Assembly (NCBI RefSeq): GCF_000313135.1
Contig: NW_004457640.1
Span: 162,287-175,118, forward strand
Source of the DNA: Acanthamoeba castellanii str. Neff
Taxonomy: Eukaryota; Discosea; Longamoebia; Acanthamoebidae
Length of the DNA: 12,832 bases
Direction: 5' to 3'
Part shown: positions 1 through 7,611 of the stretch, piece by piece
How positions within the stretch are numbered: position 1 is the first letter of the stretch
How the letters are laid out: each line of letters begins with the position of its first letter
Position numbers and translations under genes: made by a program
The notes under the pieces: generated by a model
The model's input: only the letters and a program-made list of their open reading frames with translations
Database searches by the model: none
Told to the model about the DNA's origin: nothing

Positions 1-896
1 CGTCACTAGCTGCAAGATAGGAGTACGTACTTGTTGTGGCGGTTGCAGAAGAGCAGCTGAGCAAGAGTAAGCACATAGGACAGCCGGGCCGTGTCGTAGG
101 GGCAGTCCTGGCAGCCCGGCTCGCAGAAGCTGCAGAAGGCCTCGTGTGTGAAATGGAGCTCGCTTGCTGCCTCCTCGTTGAGCGGATTGATCTTTTCCGC
201 ATCTTGCAGCAGGAGGGCTGCCGCACCACCGTTCTGCTTCAGTGCGCTTCTCGTCGCATGGTAAATCTTACCAGCATTTCGAGAGACCACGTTCTTTCGC
301 GAAGATGTCGAAGAGGCGGCAGACCTGCTCGTTGCGTCCTGTTCATATCCCGCTTCGTCCGCCTTTGCTGCATCGTTTTCATCGCTCGAATCTAGATTGC
401 CAGCCGCCGAGGATGCAGATGTAGACGAGGATGTGGATGTTGAAAGAGCGGGAAACGCAGGTAAAACAGAAAAGAGATGCTGTCGACACGATGAAGAAGG
501 CGGAGGGACGAGGAACGAGAGAACGACGAAGAAGCTGTCGCTGTCGGAGAGGGAAAGCTGACACAGGCAGCGATTCGCGACCGCCAAAGCCTCATCGACG
601 TCGGCACGAGTCCACTCGGCCACCTTTATTCACGGTTAGGCACCCACCAAGGAGGAAGAGTTCCAGTCGGACGCACCAGTTGAGCTTTGGCGCTAAGGCC
701 CTGGGGCACCTGGCGTAGGAAGTCGGCCGTCGAGGGCGCGTCTCGTCGATAGAGCAGCACTTCTACTTGCTCCAGCACCTCCCTACACGATGTAGACTCT
801 CGTGAGCTCTTGCAATGCACAAAGGCCCTGATAAGCAAACAGGAGGCCGTACTTGAGCAGATCCCCGTTGGGACAAGATGCAAGAGGGTGCTCCAT
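1..896 (-). CDS. Unrecognised protein, 5' part of a gene running off the left edge
   Basis: I do not recognise this protein. The model has exons at 896-853, 782-677 and 623-31, with phases 2, 0 and 2 that agree at both internal junctions. Introns are 70 nt (GTACGG...TGTAG) and 53 nt (GTGCGT...AAAG). The last donor, GTACGT at 30-25, opens an intron that leaves the window. The start is the ATG at 896-894; the GTG at 623 is not a start but the first codon of exon 3. About 247 residues are visible. After a helical N-terminus comes a Ser/Thr-rich acidic linker (about residues 110-132), then a cysteine cluster near residues 213-224 (FCSFCEPGCQDC) that could bind zinc. No signal peptide is seen. It lies in tandem with COG7, 307 bp downstream of the COG7 stop. 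Exon 3 is the most secure part. Exon 1 is the least secure, because the first intron reads through as plausible protein for 23 codons. Confidence 0.55.
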
Positions 897-1203
897 CTTC
901 GAACGTTTCGCTCTCGTCTATTCCTGCTTCTCCTACGTCTTCTTGTCTCGTGTAAGCAAGTGTGCACCAACGCGCCACACCATCGATTCGGTCTAGCGCC
1001 GGGTTGGTGACTCCACGGCAACTCCCCACAGCGCCCGGCTTCCCGCCGTTTTTCTCGGCCGCCGTCTGTGTAGGCCGTCGCCCGTCAACAACAAAGTTCT
1101 ACGCATCACTGCAACACACGGGGAACGAGACACAGACGCGGTGTAGCGGTGATCATATTTGTTGTTGTTGTGTTGTTGTTGTGATGTTCTTCTTGCCTGT
1201 CTA
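897..1203. other. Intergenic region between COG7 3' end and the next minus-strand gene
   Basis: These 307 bp should hold the COG7 3' UTR and the promoter and 5' UTR of the gene that starts at 896, both on the minus strand. Just after the COG7 stop, the minus strand carries an interrupted CAA triplet run (plus strand TTG/TTGTTG at about 1160-1182). No AATAAA hexamer is evident there. No convincing coding exon, TATA box or structured RNA was recognised. Confidence 0.5.
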
Positions 1204-2072
1204 CTAGGCGCTGCTTGCGCCTCTAATCTTTGCGATCTGCGCACGGTAGGTGGCCACGCCACCGCTCACCTCCTCATCCGACGGACCCGTGTCGGAAGTC
1301 AACCTGTACCAGCGACGAGAGAGACAGCCAGCATCAGTACGGCCACCAAAAGGACAGGCGTTGTCGATGGGGCGGGGCGTACTCGCTGACGGGCGCTTCA
1401 AGCAAGTGCTGGATGGCCGCAAGCGACTTGGCCGGAGTCACACGCAGAGCGCTCAGGATGGTGCACAGGTAACCTGCCAGCCAGCCAATAGGTGGCACAT
1501 CAGTGACACGTGATAAAGCAGTCCGGAAGGAAGGTCGGTGGTGGTGGCCGTACGAATGTCGGCCGCGAGCTGCAGCGAGCCCTGGTTTGTCAGCTGAGGA
1601 ATCTCGAGAATGCGCTGGACATAGAGGGACATCGTTCCACGAGATACGGCATTGATCCACGCCCACGCGAAGTCTGCAACACACACGCACGCACACAAGC
1701 GAGTGAGCCGCTGGTGGGTCACAAATAAGTGCACGCAGAGCGCGTACCGGGACCCTCTGAGTCATTCTCGTCCTCAGCAGACTCGGCAATTCCGCCCCCG
1801 GGCGCCAAGGACAGCGAGGGATGGGTGGCGGCAAACGGCTCCAGCTGCTGCGGCAAGTCGAACAGATGCTCGCCTTTGTTTGAACAAAGAAGAGAGAATT
1901 GCATCATGAGCGTTTCGTCATCGTACTGTGGCAAAGCTGTCAGGCTGGTCGAGGGCAGTACCGATATGGGTGATGTAGCTGAGCGGCTGCTTGCTGAAGG
2001 TGGGCACCTCCACGTTGGCCACCTTGGTCTCGTCTTGCTGCTGCCATGCCTAAAGAAGCCAAGAATATTTAG

Positions 2073-2115
<43 letters not shown>

Positions 2116-5100
2116 AAACAAAAAGTAGTCGAATGGAAACGTACGGGCAGAGTGGGAAACTGCGCGAGCTGCTCCTTGATGGACTGGAACATGGTGTCAT
2201 ACACGAAGGACTGGCACGACGCATTCAGCGACGTCAACTGCTGCGACGGGACGGGCAGCAACTTGACGCCCACTGTTGTGGGTAAAGCAAGGTTGCCAGG
2301 TTAGTCCGCTTACTCGTGCGCGTCGGCATTGGTTCAGTCCGCAACGTACCATCTTCGAGACTCTGGAAGAAGCCCCAGAGACGCCTCGCCTTCTCCGGCT
2401 CCTCGCGCAGGTGAATGCATGGAATGGCCTGGTAGGTGGCGCTGCACGACGGCGACCCGCGAAGTCAGCAAACCACATGCAGACGACGAGGTACGAAAGT
2501 AATAGCACACATACTCCTTCTGGACCTGGAACTGGGTCCCGAAGAGCCCGCCCCGGAGGCTGGCCAGAATCGAGCGCAGCTGTCTGTCGAAGCCGGACAT
2601 ACTGTCGGCCAGCGTGGAGGCCTGGACAATATCATAATGCACGTCACGTAAATCATTTGCCCAAAAAACGAAACGAAACGAAACGAGAAACAAAGTGGTT
2701 GCGTACAATTTGGAGCAGTTGAAGGGCGCCCTGGAAGTAGGACCAATCGTGCTCCTGGTGCATTTGAGCTCCCCGAGATGCCTGTCTGGCGTGGCGGCCT
2801 TTGCACCACGGAGTGCAATGAAGATGTGTCGTGTCAAATGAATGCAAACAAGAAGGATTGATTCTTCTTGGTACAGTCTGTACCGGCTGCGGGCTGGCCG
2901 CCGGCGGTGTCGGGACCGATGTCCAGGTGGGCAGCGATCCGCAGGTGCTGCAGCACGTCAAACAAGTGCTGCACGTACTTGACCAAGAATTCCTGCAATG
3001 TGCGCACAATTGGCGTGAGCCGCGGGTTTGCGGTGGTTGAGAGCGATTGTAGGGACAACGTACGGAGAGTACGCGCAAGAGGCCTTCCGCTTCCGAGCCC
3101 TTGGTGAACTGGACGCAACGATCGATGGCGGCCTCGGCCACCAGGAAGAGCTTGGACGCCGAATTGTCGACCAGGCGCAGCGTTTCCGCAAAGCCAGCAC
3201 ACGCCTGGGCTCGCACAAGCAAAACCTATGGGTCAGCTCTGCGCTGCCCAAGCTGGCGCGGCGGTGGAGGAAGAAAAGCTGCGGTACCGGCTTGAGGGTA
3301 ACCAGCTCTTGGGTGAGATTGGTGGCCTCCAGGTTGGCGTAGTCCTTCTGGTAGGGGAAGTAAGGACAGAAGATGGCCCGCACCACTGCCTGCGCTGCCT
3401 CCACCGCAACGCTGGAAGTCGCATCTGGCAAACGAAACGTTTCGTTTCAGCAATCAAGAATTCTTCCATTCAAAAATTTCAAAACAATATTGTACAGAAA
3501 TCATAATCATAAATCATAAATCATAAGCTGCGTACCCTGAAGCCCGAGGCTGGCGAGGACGGTCAGCGAGAAGTTGCTGGTGACGGTGTAGGCGGCGATG
3601 AGCTGATTCAGCAGCACGCTGCCGCTCGAGCCCGACGAGCCCTTCCCGGTGGTGGGGTTCTGCTGCAAAATCTCGTCGATCCTCTGCCGGAACGACTCGG
3701 TGAGGGTGGAGAGGACGTAGGCGGCGAGGGACGGCAGCACGTGCGGATCCGTCGGGAACACTTGGGCCACCCACGTTTTCTACGCCAGCGAAATAGAAGA
3801 CGACTATGTCAATGGAATGCGTCGTATGTGTCGTGTCATCCAGCTCAAGGTTGTCGTTGGTCGTGTCGTTGGTCGTGTCGTGTACCTCGTGGTTGAGAGT
3901 GGCCAGCACGGAATCGTAAAACGAGGGGAGCCAATCAACAAACGACGAGCTGCTGCGCCCGGCTTCGGGCCGCTTGAATGTATGCCACTGCTGCTCGAGC
4001 GGGACCAAACGGCACCTACATATACCGCCATCCACACCCATCAGCATATGAAGGAATTTTGCTGGAATGTTGTTCACATCATATGTACACACAAACCTGT
4101 AGTAGTGCTGCTGCAGCTGCTTCTTTCTGTCGATCTTCTGGAACACGTCCACGAAGTTCAATGTGGCCTCTGGCGCATGACAACACCAAAATAATGGGGT
4201 GAGCGGGTTCCCGACCGAAAACGCGGGAGATGGTATCATCAATCGTCATCGCACCGGTTTCGTGTTTGTTGAAGGCCGCGAGCAGATGCGGCCGGGTCAT
4301 GCCCTCGAGTCTGTCCTGATAGAGCATCAGCTGGCGCTGGTTGTCTTGGAACTGAGGAATCTCCTTCAGTATGTCCAAGCTCTGCTTCATCCCGAGTATG
4401 TGATCCGCAATCTGTGTGCGCGAGGTCACAGAAATGTGTAAGCCATCATCCCGCACTGATCGCTTCGCACACGCACACGCACACGCACCACCGCACACGC
4501 ACCACCGCACACGCACACGCACAAGCAGGAAGGAGCGCGTACACGGCGGAAGTCGTTGGTCCTAAAGACATTGTCCACGTCTTCGGAGAGGCGCTTCAGC
4601 TTCTCGGCTTCCACGAGAATGCTGGAGCACTTCTCCATCGACATCTTCACCGTGTCGAGAGCCGCCAACACCTCGAGAGAATTGTCTGCGTTGCCCTCGA
4701 TCTGAAGCGTTACCACCGGCACACGGCACACACAACGCACAACCGCACACGCACAGTGAGTCACACTGCGCTAGTCAGTTGGGCGAGCGGAGCACCTTTT
4801 CGAGCGTTTCCGCAAACGAAGTGATTTGGGTTTGCAGGGCCGAAGCCTCCTTGCGCACGCTCTCTATGCTCCGAATGGACCTGCAGCACAGATACACATA
4901 GAACCCGTAAAAGATGAGAGAAGGGCATAAGAAAGAGAAAGAGAAGGGAGGAGTGTCACTTGGGGATGTTTCTGAGTGACTTGGCCGAGAACTCGCGCAG
5001 GGAGTGGTTGAGTTCAGAAGACAACAGCTGCAGCTTCAGCACCAGCGTGGACACATAGGTCTGCAGCCAAAAAAGAGTGAAGTGAGTTAGCTGACCCACT

Positions 5101-5339
5101 CCTTAGCTCGCGGCGGAGGCATGCGCCTCAGTACTGGGAGAGGACAGAATAGCAGTGGGAGGGAATTACGTCGGTTGGTTCGTTGATGCTGGGATCCAGC
5201 GTTTTGTTCACCCACGCCTTCAGATCGAAGTCCTCTTTTGTGAAATCGGCAAAATCCTAATGCGTGGAAAGCGTTGTCAGCTCCTCCTTTTTTCATAATG
5301 TCCCACAGCCCTACTGAAAGATGCAGATGTACGCACCAT
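1204..5339 (-). CDS. COG7: COG7, subunit 7 of the conserved oligomeric Golgi complex
   Basis: COG7 belongs to lobe B (COG5-8) of the COG tether, a peripheral cytosolic Golgi complex that captures retrograde intra-Golgi vesicles and so maintains glycosylation enzymes. Exons on the minus strand: 5339-5337, 5256-5170, 5060-4960, 4880-4796, 4701-4543, 4411-4216, 4169-4097, 4015-3886, 3779-3536, 3424-3288, 3204-3064, 2992-2884, 2768-2707, 2621-2515, 2441-2350, 2272-2145, 2049-1962, 1873-1748, 1673-1554, 1473-1383 and 1303-1204. All junctions agree in phase and the total, 2379 nt, gives 792 residues; human COG7 is 770. Conserved blocks follow family order: N-terminal DFADFTKEDFDLKAWVN, the coiled-coil N-terminal third, AAIDRCVQFTKG near the middle, NASCQSFVYDTMFQSIKEQL, ITHIG with LPQQLEPF, RGTMSLYVQRILEIPQL, LAADIRYLCTILSALRV and a C-terminal ATYRAQIAKIRG. 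There is no signal peptide or membrane segment, as expected. The least certain splice sites are the acceptor at 2768 and the exon 5 donor at 4543, where GTGTAC two bases away would break the frame. Confidence 0.95.
2074..2114. repeat. (ATT)n trinucleotide microsatellite in a COG7 intron
   Basis: About 13 uninterrupted ATT units lie inside COG7 intron 16 (2144-2050). On the transcribed strand this is an AAT run about 25 nt upstream of the acceptor, a poor polypyrimidine tract. It is a likely length polymorphism. Confidence 0.95.
2666..2692. repeat. GAAAC pentanucleotide repeat in COG7 intron 13
   Basis: A short run of AAACG/GAAAC units lies in intron 13 (2706-2622). On the transcribed strand it reads as a T-rich TTTCG repeat and may act as part of the polypyrimidine tract. 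The same AAACG unit recurs in intron 9. Confidence 0.8.
3430..3447. repeat. 18-bp perfect palindrome next to the acceptor of COG7 intron 9
   Basis: AAACGAAACGTTTCGTTT is a perfect inverted repeat with no spacer. It lies within 25 nt of the intron 9 acceptor at 3426-3425 on the minus strand. It may be no more than two chance AAACG units in opposite orientation. Confidence 0.8.
3850..3883. repeat. Imperfect GTCGT-rich tandem repeat in COG7 intron 8
   Basis: Units of GTCGTTGGTCGT occur about two and a half times within intron 8 (3885-3780), right beside the donor. The repeat is non-coding in the COG7 model. Confidence 0.65.
4467..4525. repeat. CACACG-type repeat in COG7 intron 5
   Basis: A run of GCACAC and GCACCACC units fills about half of intron 5 (4542-4412), close to the donor. 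On the transcribed strand this is a GTGTGC repeat. It is not a CRISPR array: the units abut with no spacers. Confidence 0.9.
4716..4753. repeat. Second CACACG-type repeat, in COG7 intron 4
   Basis: A shorter, more degenerate copy of the same GCACAC motif lies in the neighbouring intron (4795-4702). Two adjacent introns thus carry related low-complexity sequence. Confidence 0.8.
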
Positions 5340-5504
5340 CTTGAGCACGCGCAAAATCTGTCTTTAGTTTCTTTACGATTTACGCCTGTTTTCTCATTGC
5401 CTTTCTTTCTCAATAAAATTGGTGTCGACAAACCAATCAGCCGCTTTCTTTCCGCTTATTTCTTTCTTTGTTTCGTTCCTTCGTCTTCTCGCCCCGCACC
5501 AGCT
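5340..5504. promoter_or_regulatory. Divergent promoter shared by COG7 (minus) and the phosphoesterase (plus)
   Basis: The two start codons lie 165 bp apart, head to head. The interval holds CCAAT at 5433-5437 and its reverse complement ATTGG at 5418-5422, inside the near-symmetric ATTGGTGTCGACAAACCAAT (5418-5437). Opposed CCAAT boxes are typical NF-Y sites of bidirectional eukaryotic promoters. Pyrimidine-rich sequence (CTTTCTTTC, about 5401-5410 and 5445-5495) leads up to the plus-strand ATG and may mark transcription start sites. There is no clear TATA box. Confidence 0.6.
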
Positions 5505-7418
5505 ATGGCCGCCACGCAGCTCTTGTTGTCCGTCTTGGTCTTGGCGATGGTAGTCCTGCTGCTGTCGCCCACCTTCGGGGATGTGGCTCAACAACCTCCC
5601 CTCAAGTTCCGGCCCGATGGCACCTTCCGCATCGTCCAGGTGGACCTCCGCGCCACCTTTGCCCACCTCACACGCCCCGAAGCGCAACACAAATTGGCCG
5701 CGGCTGGTTCCCACCCCTCACTCACAGCGCTAACCCAACCATCCTCGATCTGTCGCAGTTCACGGACCTGCACTACGGGGAGGCGGCCGAGTTTGACGTC
5801 AATTCGGCGAGGGTGCAGACCACCATACTCAAGATGGAACGGCCCGATCTCGTCGTCATGACTGGCGACTCCGGTACGGATCGATGGTGGGTGGTGCACT
5901 CTGGTCTGATGACTGGGATGCGCTGACAACTTTTCTCAATGGCTTGCCCAGTGAGCGGCTATGCGTGGAACGGCAAAGTGCGCCCGTGGTTCCCGCTCCG
6001 CTGGGACCAACTCACCGCGCCCATGAAATCGTATGCGAGAACCACATGTGCCAATAATGTAGTATTTCTTGATTGCTGACGTGGCGCTGGTGCCCTTCTC
6101 AGGCTGGGCATCCGCTGGGCCTTCGCTGTCGGCAACCACGACGACCAGGGCGACTTCAACCGGTACCTGCCCCACTAGTACGAGCGCCGTCACATGGCCA
6201 CCTGACCAACGGTGGTGTGGTACCATTGCCGCGGCTCCTACGTAGGACGGAAATTGTGCGGTACGATCGGGAGTCAAGCCAGGGGCTGTCGCTGACCCAA
6301 TTCGGCCCGGCGGACGTGGACGGCGTCACCAACTACTACCTGCCCGTCCAATCCTCGGCCTCGCAGGCCGTAGCCGCCAACCTGTGGATGTTCGACTCCA
6401 ACGACGTCAAGTGCCTTGACACCCCAGGTCAGATCTAACACCCGCACTCGCCAACGCAGGTGAAGTTGATCAGGACTGACACGCGTGGCACGCTGCATTG
6501 ACTTCAATTGCTCCATTTAGGCTGGGGCTGCGTGTATCCGTCGCAGATTGAGTGGTACCGGTCCACCGCGCGTCGGCTGCAGACCGAGCAGGTGCGGCAG
6601 AGCGAGAAGGTCCCCGGGCTGGCCTTCTTCCACATCCCCGTCCCGGAGTTCATGCACGTTTGGAACTACCACAACACCAGCGGTCGCCTCCAGGACACTG
6701 GGGTACATTACATTTAAAAAACATTTATTTTACAAATAGCGTGATACATTGACGCCATTTCTCTTCTATGTTGCAGGTCTGTTGCTTTTCTGTGAACACG
6801 GGTCTGTACGCGGCGTGGCGCGAACTGGACGAGATGGTGTCCTGCCACGTGGGCCACGACCACAACAACGACTTCTGGTATCTGATGGTGCCACGACATT
6901 TCATTTCATCACAGCACAGCGCTGACTGACAAATCAAATGTCGACCGTGATCTAAGGGGCGTGTACGGAGGCGTGCGGCTGATGTACGGACGCAAGTCCG
7001 GCTATGGCGGCTACGGACCTCCGCCCGGCTGGCTTCGTGGCGCTCGTGTGATCGAGATCCACGAAAACCCCTTCAAGGTTTGGACTTCACTCTCGCTTCT
7101 CTTGGCTTGCACCCGGGCGCGAGCATGGCTGATGGCTGCGTTGTTCGCGCATTTATTCAGATGGTGACGTGGATTCGCCAGGAAGACGGCACTGTTGTGC
7201 CAGAGTCGAGCCAACCTCTCCACTCTCCCGGCACCAACCAGGTGGGCTCACTCCCCCCTCTTTTATTGGATACATCCAATCACCATCGTCGCCATCATCA
7301 TCATTCTGACGCCTCGGCAATACAGACCTTTGCGTGCTGTGACTCGCTGGGCAGCACTCGTCCTTCGCAGTGCCACGCCTACGAAACAGCCTTCAGAATG
7401 CGCCACTTGTCGTTGTGA
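5505..7418 (+). CDS. Calcineurin-like metallophosphoesterase, purple acid phosphatase 29/16/28 type, secreted or membrane-anchored
   Basis: A phosphoric-ester hydrolase of the dimetal calcineurin-like fold; its substrate cannot be told from sequence. Exons: 5505-5639, 5759-5873, 5952-6030, 6103-6162, 6246-6427, 6521-6702, 6777-6877, 6957-7077, 7161-7241 and 7326-7418. All phases agree; 1149 nt gives 382 residues, usual for this family. The N-terminus (residues 1-26) is a hydrophobic signal peptide or anchor, LLLSVLVLAMVVLLL, so the enzyme should enter the secretory pathway. The metal-binding motifs are all present: D48-L-H50, GD at 81-82 followed by SVSGYAW, GNHD at 120-123, H228 in FFHIPVPEF and GHDH at 277-280 followed by NND. 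Other family blocks are GVTNYYLPV, QIEWYR, GYGGYG and RGARVIEI. The protein therefore looks catalytically competent. It is divergent from COG7 and convergent with the patatin gene. Intron 9 (7242-7325) is 84 nt long and has no in-frame stop, so an isoform 28 residues longer is possible. Confidence 0.93.
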
Positions 7419-7611
7419 GCGTCACGATAAAAATCCGGATAATCACACGCACGACACAACAGAAGATTGCTTCCTGCTCAGCGCGCACCACCGAGCCCGC
7501 CATATTGGTTACTGGTCCCCTCGATAAACAACAACAATGTCTTGTCATTACAGAAGTCGGGGCATAGCGCCAGAGCTGATCGTTTTAACTCTCCGCCTCG
7601 CAAGGGTGGCA
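7419..7611. other. Convergent 3' intergenic region
   Basis: The 193 bp between the phosphoesterase stop and the patatin stop must hold both 3' ends. On the plus strand, GATAAA occurs shortly after the stop and again before a CAACAACAA run at about 7527-7537. The COG7 3' end also has a CAA run. No coding sequence is seen. Confidence 0.55.

Noticed and set aside
36..718. Plus-strand open frames at the left edge
   Set aside because: They are antisense to the minus-strand exons, whose splice phases agree and which carry the cysteine cluster.
784..852. Reading the first intron of the left-edge gene as coding (KYGLLFAYQGLCALQEL)
   Set aside because: The frame ends at a stop 23 codons on and does not join the next exon, whereas splicing GTACGG...TGTAG keeps the phase. 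It stays a possible alternative.
3514..4242. Minus-strand open frame of 242 codons read as one protein
   Set aside because: It is a read-through of COG7 exons 7-9 and their introns in changing frames; the spliced model restores the conserved blocks.
4467..4525. Short regular repeats that might suggest a CRISPR array
   Set aside because: The units are a few bases long, abut with no unique spacers and lie inside a eukaryotic intron.
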